The notes beneath the pieces were generated by a model. That model was not told where the DNA came from. It worked only from the letters and a program-made list of their open reading frames with translations, and ran no database searches. From contig NZ_VRTY01000041.1 in assembly GCF_008017455.1 (NCBI RefSeq), positions 1 to 49,584 on the forward strand: DNA of 49,584 nucleotides, given 5' to 3'. Every line of letters begins with the position of its first letter. Position 1 is the stretch's first letter. This document shows positions 8,274-17,421 of this stretch, piece by piece. A program made the position numbers and the translations under genes. The stretch comes from Pontibacter qinzhouensis (GTDB lineage: Bacteria > Bacteroidota > Bacteroidia > Cytophagales > Hymenobacteraceae).

Positions 8274-8692
8274 CAGATGCAAGCATGACCATAAATTAAA
8301 TTGATCCGGCAAGTCGTATGGTCGGAAAGTTGGTGTCTTCTACCGCACGAGGTACGCATAATACGCACCCTCCTTACCCTGGCCTGTACCATACACCCAT
8401 TTTGTAACGATGCCCTAAATTCGATGTTCAAACATCTCCTTAACAAAAAAGGGAACTTTCGCGGCCATATTCATTGTAAATAGGGAGCAAATAATCATAA
8501 AAAACATCCATCTGTAAAAATTTGACTTTTAACTGTTTACACTTCTAAGTCGGTTTATAACAGCAGTTAGCCAGTAAATTCTAGTTTGTTTTAAAACATA
8601 AGTAGTAATTTTATGATACCGGCATTGCCTGCGTTCATGCAATGTCTTTTTAAATTTTACTTTTTTCAGAAACCTAAATTAAACCTACATCT
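8274..8692. other. Intergenic region upstream of the M13 peptidase
   Basis: AT-rich leader. A 60-codon frame at 8301-8483 has no family resemblance and no start context, and I do not call it. No recognisable promoter consensus stands out. Confidence 0.5.
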
Positions 8693-10777
8693 ATGCATCT
8701 ACTTTCTGCTAAAGCGGGTAAGGTAAACGTGAAACGAAACGTGACCCTTTTTCTGCTCGGAGCTGCTACTATTTGCTCTTTAGAGGCAACGGCCCAGTCT
8801 GGTGCCAAAAACAGTAAGAAAACACCCTTCATCGACAAGGCGAACATGGATACCAGCGTGAAGCCAGGAGATGACTTTTACACCTACGCCAGCGGCGCCT
8901 GGATTAGGAGCAACCCGGTTCCTGCCAAAGAAACCCGTTGGGGAAGCTTTAACCTGCTGCGCGATTTCAACATTAACGCCGTAAAAACTATCCTGGCTGA
9001 GTCTGCTGCCAACACCAGCGCACCCGCAGGATCTGTTGAAAAGCGCGTTGGCGATTTTTATGCCGCCGCCATGGATAGTGCCGCCATCGATAAGTTAGGC
9101 TACACCCCAATTAAGCCTGACCTGGAGCGCATTAGCAAAATTACCGATCTGAATGGCGTGCTGCAGGAGGTTGCCTACCTGCGCACCACCGGTGCCAGTG
9201 CCCCTATGTTTGGGTTTTATGTTGGCCAGGACCGCAAAAACGTGGAGAACATGGTGCCACAGCTGAGCCAGGGCGGCACTACTTTGCCTGACCGCGATTA
9301 CTACCTGAAAAATGATGCCCGCTCTCTTAAAAGCCAGGAAGCTTTAAAAAATTACATCACCACCCTGTTTACCCTCACAGGAGTTCCGGAAGCCACAGCA
9401 CAGCAACATGCGGAAACGGTGTTCAGCATAGAGCAGAAACTGGCAGAGGCGCAGATGGCACGTGTAGAGATGCGCGACCCGTACAAAACCTATAACAAGT
9501 TTTCGGTTGCCGACCTGAGCAAGCAAACACCTAACCTGAACTGGAGCCAGCTGCTGCCAAAAATGAAAGTTACCGGCCAGGATACCATTCTGGTGAACTC
9601 TCCTGCCTTTTTTCAGGCGCTTAACACACAGCTTACTGCCACTCCGGTTGCCGACTGGAAAACATACCTGCAATGGAACGTGCTCAAATCTGCGGCACCC
9701 TACCTGAGCTCCGACTTCGCAGCCGCCAACTTTGCTTACTCGCAGGTACTAACGGGCCAGAAAGTACAGACGCCACGCTGGCAGCGCATGTCGTCGCTCA
9801 CCGACAACACGATTGGTGAACTGCTGGGGCAACTGTATGTGCAGAAGCACTTTAAACCAGAGGCAAAAGCCCGCATGGATGAGTTGATCGCCAACCTGAT
9901 TAAAGCTTACGAAATCAGGATAAATAAACTGGATTGGATGAGCCCTGAAACCAAGGAGAAAGCACTTGCCAAGCTGCATGCCTTTACGCCTAAAGTTGGT
10001 TACCCGACCAAATGGAAAACCTACGATGGCCTGTCTATTAACCGTGGTACCTTTTTCCAGAACGTGCGCAACGCCGGCCAATGGGGCTACACCGATATGG
10101 TAAACCAGCTTGGCAAACCCGTAGACAGAACCAAGTGGGGCATGACTCCTCCTACAGTTAATGCCTATTACAGCCCGGTAATGAACGAGATCGTGTTCCC
10201 GGCTGGTATTCTGCAGTTCCCGTTCTTCGACCCGAATGCTGATGACGCTGTAAACTATGGCGGTATCGGAGCCGTTATCGGTCACGAAATTTCGCATGGC
10301 TTCGACGACTCTGGCAGCCAGTACGACAAAGACGGCACATTGCGCAACTGGTGGACAGCCGAAGACCGCGCCAAATTCCAGGAGAAAGCCAAAGCCCTGC
10401 AGGAGCAGTATGATGCCTACACCGTGTTAGACACCATTCATGTAAACGGAAAACTGACACTAGGCGAGAACATCGGCGACCTGGGTGGCCTTGCTTCTGC
10501 TTACGAAGCCTTTAAAATGACCAAGCAAGGCAAATCGAAGAAAAAGATCGATGGCTTTACACCAGATCAGCGTTTCTTCCTGTCGTGGGCGCAGGTTTGG
10601 AGAGGCAATGTGCTTCCTGAAACAGCTGCCCAAATGATTCTGACAGATACGCACTCACCAGGTGAATACAGAACCATTGGTGCACCTGTAAACATGGATG
10701 CCTGGTACGAAGCCTTTAATGTGAAACCGGGAGACAAGCTCTACAAAAAACCGGAAGACCGTATCAGAATCTGGTAA
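8693..10777 (+). CDS. M13 family zinc metallopeptidase (neprilysin/PepO-like)
   Basis: This is a secreted endopeptidase of the neprilysin/endothelin-converting-enzyme family, which cleaves short peptides at the amino side of hydrophobic residues. The zinc motif is H531-E-I-S-H535. The third ligand Glu is about residue 592 in GENIGDLGG, with the supporting Asp four residues on. Upstream comes the family signature NAYYSPVMNEIVFPAGILQ. The N-terminal M13 domain starts after a signal peptide (VTLFLLGAATICSLEATAQ) with DTSVKPGDDFYTYASGAW. The last residues are EDRIRIW, where the family usually ends in a CxVW-type tail. ATG 8693 is used; GTG 8729 would place the start closer to the signal peptide. 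A terminator follows at 10828. Confidence 0.94.
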   Translation: MHLLSAKAGKVNVKRNVTLFLLGAATICSLEATAQSGAKNSKKTPFIDKANMDTSVKPGDDFYTYASGAWIRSNPVPAKETRWGSFNLLRDFNINAVKTILAESAANTSAPAGSVEKRVGDFYAAAMDSAAIDKLGYTPIKPDLERISKITDLNGVLQEVAYLRTTGASAPMFGFYVGQDRKNVENMVPQLSQGGTTLPDRDYYLKNDARSLKSQEALKNYITTLFTLTGVPEATAQQHAETVFSIEQKLAEAQMARVEMRDPYKTYNKFSVADLSKQTPNLNWSQLLPKMKVTGQDTILVNSPAFFQALNTQLTATPVADWKTYLQWNVLKSAAPYLSSDFAAANFAYSQVLTGQKVQTPRWQRMSSLTDNTIGELLGQLYVQKHFKPEAKARMDELIANLIKAYEIRINKLDWMSPETKEKALAKLHAFTPKVGYPTKWKTYDGLSINRGTFFQNVRNAGQWGYTDMVNQLGKPVDRTKWGMTPPTVNAYYSPVMNEIVFPAGILQFPFFDPNADDAVNYGGIGAVIGHEISHGFDDSGSQYDKDGTLRNWWTAEDRAKFQEKAKALQEQYDAYTVLDTIHVNGKLTLGENIGDLGGLASAYEAFKMTKQGKSKKKIDGFTPDQRFFLSWAQVWRGNVLPETAAQMILTDTHSPGEYRTIGAPVNMDAWYEAFNVKPGDKLYKKPEDRIRIW

Positions 10778-10827
10778 GCTCTAGGCGCGCTAACAACAGC
10801 CGCAGCGATAACTACCAGTACAGTACT

Positions 10828-10865
10828 AAAAGCCGCTCCTACCTATGGGTTTGAGCGGCTTTTTT
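10828..10865 (+). terminator. Terminator after the M13 peptidase gene
   Basis: The stem AAAAGCCGCTC/GAGCGGCTTTT encloses a 14-base loop and ends in a T run. Confidence 0.85.
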
Positions 10866-10981
10866 ATGCATCCGGGGCTGTTTTATTCAATTTCTTTTAG
10901 TCAAAACATTGTACTTGCCCGTAAACAAACTCAAAATCAGGCTTCCTGAATGCCCATTGTTTTACACCCGAACTTAAATCC

Positions 10982-13900
10982 ATGTCAAAACCAGCTCGCA
11001 CCAGCCTGGGCAGAAAAATTCTTAAAATTTCAGGAATACTATTCGGCAGCGTGGTGGTGTTGGTGCTGGTGGTGTCTGTTCTGTTATTAACCTTACTGGA
11101 ACCTTATGTAGAGCGTTTTGTAAAAAAACAGGTAGTTGAAAACACCGATGGCCTGTATGCCATCGACTTCACGAAACTACAACTAAACCTGCTGGCCGGC
11201 TCGCTTACTGTAGAGGAACTGCAGTTCGGCCCCGATACTGCCCGGCACCGGCAGCTGAAGCTGGCAGGAGATGCCCAACAGGTACTTGTACAGGTCCAGA
11301 CACCCAGCTTAAAGGTAACCGGTATCAGGTTGCTGCATCTGCTCCTCGCAAAGCAACTTAAAATAGGCACTATTCTGCTCCATCATCCGGAGGTAACGCT
11401 GCTCTACGACGAAACCATACCCCCAGACACGATCGAAAAAGCCTCTGATAACGAGTTGGCTGACATGCTACAAACAGTGCGTATCGGTAAAATACATATT
11501 CCGGGGGCAACTGTGAGGCATGTGAATCTGCCTAACCCTAATGTAGTGCAGCACCAGGTAAACAACATTACCCTGCGGGTAAAAGACCTGCAACTCGACT
11601 CGCTTGATCAGCCGGATTTTGCCCGCATGTTTAAAGCCGATGATGTGCAGCTGCAAATAAGAGATTTTGAATACCAGTCGCCGGATAGCGTTTATTTTTT
11701 AACCTTTGGCGCTTTAGATTACTCGTCTGCGCAAGGTGAGTTTACGCTGAAGAATACACGCGTTCGCTCCGATAACACCAGAAACCTTAGCCTGCCTGCA
11801 GGCAAAGCATACCCTACACTACTCGATCTGCAGCTGCCGCTCCTGGCAATTACCGGTTTCGATGCCGTAGAGGCTTATCGTACCAGACAACTGCAGGTAA
11901 AACAGGTGCACCTGGAGCAAGCTACTGCCGCCTTGCTGCAAAACCTGGGTGTACAACCCTCTTCCGATTCGCTGGATCTGGCAGGGTTGTACCAGGAGGT
12001 TTCCCCTTTTCTCCGGCAGTTCACCTTAGATGAGTTTAAAATAACAGAGGCCCGGCTGGAAATACGCGAGCAGCAGAACGAGGTGTACACCACCCATCAG
12101 CTCGACGCTATAACACTGGCTATACAAAACATTCAGGTAGATTCGGCCACAGTTTTCTCGCCCCGTCAAAACTTTTTTGCTGACGACGTAGCGGTAACTG
12201 CCAAAAACTACTGCTTTCAGCATCCGCAGAGCCCTTACATACTTCAGGCGCAAAACCTGCAGCTAACCACCAGCCAAAATGCCATAAAAGCGACCAACCT
12301 GCATGTTGCCGCCGACTGGAGAAAAAACGATAAACTTAAAAAAAGTGGCCAGGCGCAACCGGTGCTGTATAACCTGACATCGCCAAAGCTGCTCATTTCC
12401 CGCATAGATCTTATAAAAGCCTTTAAAACAAAGAAACTCGCCATTGGCAGCATCCGGCTCGAAAGCCCGGACATACACCTGATAGATGACCTGGAGATAG
12501 AAACCGAAGATCCGAAAAAGCTGCTTCAGGAAAATTACCACCAGATGGCCGCCTTTATAACTGAACTGCAATTGGGCGAGCTTAGCCTGCAGAATGCCAC
12601 GTTTAGTCTTCATACCAAAGATAAGCGCATGAAGCCGTCGCAGCGACTGGAGCATGCCTCTGTGGTAGCTTCAGGCTTTAAAATTGACTCTGCTTATATT
12701 TTTAATACTGACCAGGAAATACCGATAAACGACATCGTAGTGGCGGCCACAGATTATACGTTTCAACTGCCTGATAATCCGCACACGTTTAAGCTCGCCA
12801 GCCTCCGGTACTCAACCCGCCGTCAGGAGCTCACGGCCCGAATTTTAGAAGTCCGCTCCGACCAGGAACAAAACAACCAACTGCGTACTATCGGCAAAGC
12901 GCAGACCCGCCTGTTCGATGTGGAGGCCAGGCAGCTGCATATAACCGGCCTCGACATAGTGCGCGCTTATAACACCGGCAACCTGCAAATAGACCAACTG
13001 ATACTGAGCCAGCCCGAACTGACCATTTTGCAGAACAACACCATAGCCACACCGCCACCCACAGAAACAGCCCAAGACGACACCAATTTTCTGTTCGGGG
13101 TTCTGAATGAAATATCGGTTAACAGCCTACGCCTCGACGATGGCACCTTTACGTACCGCAACCAGCAAAACGAGGTAACCCGCACACAGGTACTCGAACA
13201 CGCCTCTGCCGCTATAAAAGGCCTCTACCTGACACCTGCTATTGTAGATGCCATAGACGACCGACTGCCTCTAAAGGAGCTGCTGCTGTCGGCCAGCGAT
13301 TACACCTACCGTTCCCCCGACAGCCTATATACCTTAAAACTGGGCAGCATGCAGTACTCCAGCCAAAGCCAGGAACTGGTGGCCCGCTCTATAAACCTTG
13401 TTTCTGATAAAGAGGTACACAAAAGGCTGAAGCAGGAAAACAGGGAATTGGCTAACCGGAATCTATTCGATCTTTCGGCGGAGCACTTTAAAATAACAGG
13501 CCTCGACCTTATTCGCGCCTACGAAACAGGCCGGTACACCATGTCCGAAATCAGGCTGAACGAACCGGAAGTGGGCATCTTACAAGACCAGCACATTGCC
13601 GCCACCGAAACCGATGCTGCGGAGGCTGAAGCGGCTACCGATCGCCTGAACAAAATGGTAGATGCCTTCAGAGTGCGGAACATCAACATCACCGATGGCA
13701 CCTTCAGGTTTAACATATTGCAGGACACGCTGCTGCGTAGCCAGACGGTGGAACACGTATCTCTTGCGCTGGAGCAGTTCAGGTTGGTTAACCTGCAGGC
13801 CAGCGACCCGCTAGATATGTTTTATGTAGAAGATATTGGCCTGCTTATACGCGACTATGCTGTTTTCTTACCCGATAGTTTGTACCAGTTACAGGTAAAA

Positions 13901-14881
13901 GAAATCAGAACCTCTTTAAACGACCAGGCTATTTACATCGATAGCCTCCGGCTGATTCCTCTGTTCGATAAGGAGGCGTTTACCGAAAAGCTTGATTACT
14001 CCGACGATCGTTTTGACGTAACAGTACCAACTGTAAAAGTGCTCGGCATTAACCTGAACGCACTGTATAATTACCAGGATATTATGGTAAAAAAACTGCT
14101 GATACAAGATGTGGAAGCCAACATTTACCGTGACAACCGCCTGACCCAGGACCCGAACCGCAGGCCCTATACTTTGCAAAAAATGCTGCGCCAGGTAGAT
14201 CAGTACCTGGCCGTAGACACGGTATTGCTGGAGCGCACCAAGCTATCGTATGCCGAAATTGCACCTCAGTCTCTGGAGGAAGGCTATGTGGTGTTTAATG
14301 ACCTGAAGCTGGAGATACTTAACGTGACAAACGATGACGAACGTATTGCAGCCAATAACGTGACCACTGCCTATGGTTCCACCAATTTTATGGATGCTGG
14401 CAAGCTTGAGGTTACGTTTAAATTTCACCTCGATCACCACGAAGACCTTTACACCTACGATGGCACGTTGGAGCAGATGAATTTCAAAGATTTTAATCCG
14501 CTGCTGGAAAATATAATGGGAGTGCGGGTAACAGATGGCCAGGTGACAGGTGCTGCTTTCTCTGTTACCTCTACCGAGCATGAGGCAACAGGCAACATCG
14601 ATTTTCTGTACGAAGACCTGAAAATTCAGCTGCTCAAAAAAGACGATAAAGATAATCCTGGCTTTTTCCTGAATGCTGGTTCCTGGCTTATTAACAATTT
14701 AGTTATTAAATCGAACAACCCTGCTGGCAGGCGGGAACCACGCAAAGGCCCCATAGAAGCTCCACGCGATTACCAGAAATCGGTTTTTAACCACATGAGC
14801 AAAGCCATGATCGATGGCATAACCTCTAACCTTACGACTCCATTTGTAGAAAAAGTTATCGGTATTTTTATTAGCGACTGA
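10982..14881 (+). CDS. Large AsmA-like envelope protein with six internal repeats
   Basis: This 1299-residue protein has one N-terminal transmembrane helix (ILFGSVVVLVLVVSVLLLTLL) and a long beta-rich periplasmic body, the layout of AsmA/YhdP/TamB/DUF748 proteins that bridge the envelope and carry lipids or assist outer-membrane assembly. Six homologous units recur with a period near 183 residues. Their marker segments start near residues 109 (LKVTGIRLL), 286 (LLAITGFDAVEAY), 469 (LLISRIDLIKAF), 651 (LHITGLDIVRAY), 835 (FKITGLDLIRAY) and 1018 (VKVLGINLNALY). Each is followed by an acidic-hydrophobic stretch ending in a statement such as EPEVGILQD. The C-terminus (FNHMSKAMIDGITSNL) resembles AsmA-type ends. 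The family is inferred from architecture; no motif names it outright. Confidence 0.7.
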   Translation: MSKPARTSLGRKILKISGILFGSVVVLVLVVSVLLLTLLEPYVERFVKKQVVENTDGLYAIDFTKLQLNLLAGSLTVEELQFGPDTARHRQLKLAGDAQQVLVQVQTPSLKVTGIRLLHLLLAKQLKIGTILLHHPEVTLLYDETIPPDTIEKASDNELADMLQTVRIGKIHIPGATVRHVNLPNPNVVQHQVNNITLRVKDLQLDSLDQPDFARMFKADDVQLQIRDFEYQSPDSVYFLTFGALDYSSAQGEFTLKNTRVRSDNTRNLSLPAGKAYPTLLDLQLPLLAITGFDAVEAYRTRQLQVKQVHLEQATAALLQNLGVQPSSDSLDLAGLYQEVSPFLRQFTLDEFKITEARLEIREQQNEVYTTHQLDAITLAIQNIQVDSATVFSPRQNFFADDVAVTAKNYCFQHPQSPYILQAQNLQLTTSQNAIKATNLHVAADWRKNDKLKKSGQAQPVLYNLTSPKLLISRIDLIKAFKTKKLAIGSIRLESPDIHLIDDLEIETEDPKKLLQENYHQMAAFITELQLGELSLQNATFSLHTKDKRMKPSQRLEHASVVASGFKIDSAYIFNTDQEIPINDIVVAATDYTFQLPDNPHTFKLASLRYSTRRQELTARILEVRSDQEQNNQLRTIGKAQTRLFDVEARQLHITGLDIVRAYNTGNLQIDQLILSQPELTILQNNTIATPPPTETAQDDTNFLFGVLNEISVNSLRLDDGTFTYRNQQNEVTRTQVLEHASAAIKGLYLTPAIVDAIDDRLPLKELLLSASDYTYRSPDSLYTLKLGSMQYSSQSQELVARSINLVSDKEVHKRLKQENRELANRNLFDLSAEHFKITGLDLIRAYETGRYTMSEIRLNEPEVGILQDQHIAATETDAAEAEAATDRLNKMVDAFRVRNINITDGTFRFNILQDTLLRSQTVEHVSLALEQFRLVNLQASDPLDMFYVEDIGLLIRDYAVFLPDSLYQLQVKEIRTSLNDQAIYIDSLRLIPLFDKEAFTEKLDYSDDRFDVTVPTVKVLGINLNALYNYQDIMVKKLLIQDVEANIYRDNRLTQDPNRRPYTLQKMLRQVDQYLAVDTVLLERTKLSYAEIAPQSLEEGYVVFNDLKLEILNVTNDDERIAANNVTTAYGSTNFMDAGKLEVTFKFHLDHHEDLYTYDGTLEQMNFKDFNPLLENIMGVRVTDGQVTGAAFSVTSTEHEATGNIDFLYEDLKIQLLKKDDKDNPGFFLNAGSWLINNLVIKSNNPAGRREPRKGPIEAPRDYQKSVFNHMSKAMIDGITSNLTTPFVEKVIGIFISD

Positions 14882-15084
14882 GGCTACTGCTCCTCCAAAT
14901 TAAAAATTAGAAATTAAAAGTCATGCTGGCGCAAGCGTCTGAGAGACCAGTAGCCGCTATCTGAAAAGAGTTTAGCAGCGAAGCAGCGCAACAGCAGTGC
15001 AAAGCTTCCTAAATTCCGGAAAATTTAAATCGAACAGTAGATTAACCATTTAACCAATAAGAATTAAGCCATTTAACAAGTAGC

Positions 15085-15141
15085 AATTATTCAAATAAAA
15101 ATACCCTTCCAAAGCATTTTGGCTTCAATTGCGCCAAGGGT
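15085..15141 (+). repeat. Family A repeat A-p1
   Basis: Full-length copy in forward orientation: AATTATTCAAATAAAAATA, then CCTTCCAAAG, ending GCGCCAAGGGT. It lies between the AsmA-like gene and the ankyrin gene. The rest of 14882-15222 is AT-rich spacer with no other recognised feature. Confidence 0.85.
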
Positions 15142-15222
15142 AATAGGCATTTTCATAGCCACAACCATGCTTGTTTCCGTATGCTTTGCTAAACACGTTT
15201 CGTACATTTAATAAAGAGCTAC

Positions 15223-15708
15223 ATGAACACCTTTTACTCTACAAAACCCGAAGACTTACTTTTTGATGCAGCACGTAAAGGAGATGTTGCCTACCTGCAG
15301 CAACAGATTGAAGAGGGAACTGACTTGAACATTCAGAATGCGAAGGGTTTTACGCCGCTAATATTAGCCAGCTACGATGGGCATCCGGAGGCAACCAAAC
15401 TACTGCTCGAGGCAAAAGCAGACCCGAACGTGCAGGATTTAAGTGGAAATACCGCCCTGATGGGAGTTTGCTTTAAAGGCTATCCCGAAATTGCAAAATT
15501 ACTTATTGAACATGGCGCTGACCTGAACCTGCAAAACGGGAATGGTGGTACCGCCCTCATGTTCGCCACTCTTTTCGGAAGAAACGAGCTTGTGAAACTG
15601 GTGCTGTCTTATGGCGCAGATACCGCCATCCGCGATGTTAGAGGTTTAACTGCCCTGGACCTGGCAATGCAGCAAGGCAACACCGAAGCCCTGGAACTCC
15701 TGAAATAA
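15223..15708 (+). CDS. Ankyrin repeat protein (161 aa)
   Basis: This is a short cytoplasmic protein made almost only of ankyrin repeats. Four to five units are visible: DLLFDAARKGDVAYLQQQIEE, then GFTPLILASYDGHPEATKLLL, GNTALMGVCFKGYPEIAKLLI, GGTALMFATLFGRNELVKLVL and GLTALDLAMQQGNTEALELL. It has no signal peptide and no catalytic domain. Small ankyrin proteins of this kind bind partner proteins; in several bacteria they adjoin catalase genes, but none is present here, so the partner is unknown. It starts at ATG 15223. A strong hairpin lies at 15772-15836. Confidence 0.9.
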   Translation: MNTFYSTKPEDLLFDAARKGDVAYLQQQIEEGTDLNIQNAKGFTPLILASYDGHPEATKLLLEAKADPNVQDLSGNTALMGVCFKGYPEIAKLLIEHGADLNLQNGNGGTALMFATLFGRNELVKLVLSYGADTAIRDVRGLTALDLAMQQGNTEALELLK

Positions 15709-15771
15709 GCCAGCTGCTGATCGCTGTAAAAAAATAGCTGCAGAAACAAGTCAGCTCCTGCAACCTGCTCT

Positions 15772-15836
15772 TTAAAACCTGTAACAGCACTGGCCAGTCA
15801 GCTCTTCGCCAGCGCTGTTACAGGTAGGCGTTTTAA
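15772..15836. other. Strong hairpin downstream of the ankyrin gene
   Basis: CCTGTAACAGC (15778-15788) and GCTGTTACAGG (15814-15824) are perfect 11-bp arms, with TTAAAA and TTTTAA outside them and a small GGC/GCC stem inside. The flanking T run is weak, so this may be a terminator for either direction or a processing structure. The remainder of 15837-16122 is AT-rich and holds nothing I recognise. Confidence 0.6.
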
Positions 15837-16122
15837 GGTACGGCCTGTGGCAAAAAAGCAGAGATCAGCTTGGCGTTGCCGGTAATCGATGTTTTTTGTG
15901 TGCTGGTGCTTATTTGGTAAGCAAGCAGTTGCCTTATTTAGTTTATTCAGGTGAGCAGCCAATAACGTGCAAAAGAGGCAATAATTTATTGCTTGGCAGC
16001 AAAACAGCAAAAAATAAATTTACAAATGTTTGTTTTATTTTTATAAAAAAAAGAGCATTTCAGGTTGCCATAGCAGTACATTAAAGCTATCTTAAGCCTT
16101 TAACTGAATTTGTTATTTGCTA

Positions 16123-17196
16123 ATGAAAATGAACCGGACTTTCTTTTTTCTACTGCTCTGGGCGGGCCTGCATTTGTGGACCGTAAGCACCGGTAATGCA
16201 ACTGCTTTAAATTACCAGCAAGGCACCGCAAAAACCGATGCAGTAGCAGAAAACATGCTGCTCTACCAGCGCGAATCGGGTGGGTGGCCAAAGGCTGTTA
16301 ATAACAAAGCAGTGAACTATACTGTTACACTCACTTCAGCACAAAAAAATGCATTAAAGGCTGGTTTTACCTCCAAAGATGCTACCATAGATAATAATGC
16401 TACCTCCAAAGAGATCTGGCACTTAGCTAAAGCCTACAAAGAGACTGAAAACAGTCGCTACCTTACCGCTGCTAAAAAAGGGCTAGAGTACCTGCTCCGG
16501 GCTCAGTACCCAAACGGAGGCTGGCCTCAGTTTTACCCCGACACCAGCCACTACCGGCAGCAGGTTACCTTTAACGACCATGCCATGGTGAATGTGCTCA
16601 AGGTGATGCGCGACGTAAACCGAGGCAACGGCGCTATGGCTGCCTTTTCTGAGTACAAGGAGCAAGCCGGAAAGGCAGAAGAACGTGGTATAGCCTGTAT
16701 TCTGAAAACGCAGCAAAAACGAAACGGAAAGTTAACAGCCTGGGCTGCGCAATACGATCATAAAACCCTGAAACCTGCCACAGCCCGCTCCTACGAACTT
16801 CCAGGTATTGCCTTATCAGAGAGTGTCGAAATTGTGCGGTTCCTGATGGGTGTTGAGAATCCTACTCCAGAAATTATAGCTGCCGTAACAGGAGCTAAGG
16901 CCTGGTTCGATGAAGTAAAAATAAAAGACTACACCCGAAAAAGAATGGATGCACCGGCAGAAGCATCCGGCCGCGATGTGGTATTCGTAGCTGAAAAAGG
17001 CGCTGAAATATGGGCCCGCTTCTACGACTTCGACACAAACAAACCATTTTTTTCTGGGCGCGACGGTGTTAAGAAAAACAGCCTGGCCGAAATAGAAAAT
17101 GAGCGGCGGATTGGCTATGCCTGGTACGGCACCTGGCCAGCCGAATCGTTTGCCAAAGAGTACCCGGAGTGGCTACAGAAATGGAGGAAAAAATAA
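16123..17196 (+). CDS. Pectate lyase, polysaccharide lyase family 10
   Basis: This is a secreted lyase that cleaves polygalacturonate by beta-elimination, of the PL10 / PelA-Pel15E type. Family segments are YQRESGGWPKAVNNK near residue 50, YPNGGWPQFYPDTSHY and VTFNDHAMVNVL near 130-150, and RKRMDAPAEASGRDVVFVAEK with WARFYDFDTNKPFFSGRDG near 270-310. YAWYGTWPAESFAKEYPEW is close to the end. A signal peptide (FFFLLLWAGLHLWTVSTGNA) precedes the catalytic domain. The start is ATG 16123, not the TTG six bases upstream. It is a single-domain enzyme of usual length, without a carbohydrate-binding module, and no other pectin gene adjoins it. Repeat A-p2 lies 19 bases past the stop. Confidence 0.92.
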   Translation: MKMNRTFFFLLLWAGLHLWTVSTGNATALNYQQGTAKTDAVAENMLLYQRESGGWPKAVNNKAVNYTVTLTSAQKNALKAGFTSKDATIDNNATSKEIWHLAKAYKETENSRYLTAAKKGLEYLLRAQYPNGGWPQFYPDTSHYRQQVTFNDHAMVNVLKVMRDVNRGNGAMAAFSEYKEQAGKAEERGIACILKTQQKRNGKLTAWAAQYDHKTLKPATARSYELPGIALSESVEIVRFLMGVENPTPEIIAAVTGAKAWFDEVKIKDYTRKRMDAPAEASGRDVVFVAEKGAEIWARFYDFDTNKPFFSGRDGVKKNSLAEIENERRIGYAWYGTWPAESFAKEYPEWLQKWRKK

Positions 17197-17215
17197 TTTC
17201 GCTACTCTAAGGTTA

Positions 17216-17272
17216 AATTATTCAAATGAAAACAGCCTTCAGAAGGTTTTCTATCATTTTTTTGCCAAGGGT
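17216..17272 (+). repeat. Family A repeat A-p2
   Basis: Full-length copy in forward orientation. The core CCTTCAGAAGG sits between AAAACAG and TTTTC, so as RNA it forms an A-run, stem, T-run structure directly after the pectate lyase stop and could end that transcript. Confidence 0.88.
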
Positions 17273-17421
17273 CTAAGCAATATGTTTTAGATAAAGGTAT
17301 TTAAAGCTGCATCAAATCGTTCGTTTAAATTTTCCTAGCGCCTCCTCACGCATGGCTACTAATCCAACCCAAATTTTAAGCCGTTTCGGGACATTATAGC
17401 GACCGCTTGTGTTATACACCT

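Noticed and set aside
8301..8483. 60-codon frame upstream of the M13 peptidase
   Set aside because: No start context, no recognisable motif and no neighbouring operon partner.
10982..14881. Read at first as a TamB/translocation module protein
   Set aside because: The C-terminal DUF490 signature of TamB is not evident and no TamA/BamA-like gene adjoins; kept at the broader AsmA-like level.
17225..17275. Family A copies can be read as a mini-ORF of the type MKTAFRRF followed by a short segment and PRV
   Set aside because: The frame is open in some copies (17225, 24637, 7827 reverse), but others have ATA instead of ATG (15085, 21415, 29417) or in-frame stops (28300, 34815, 3972), and substitutions show no excess of synonymous changes. 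The repeat is better explained by DNA or RNA structure.
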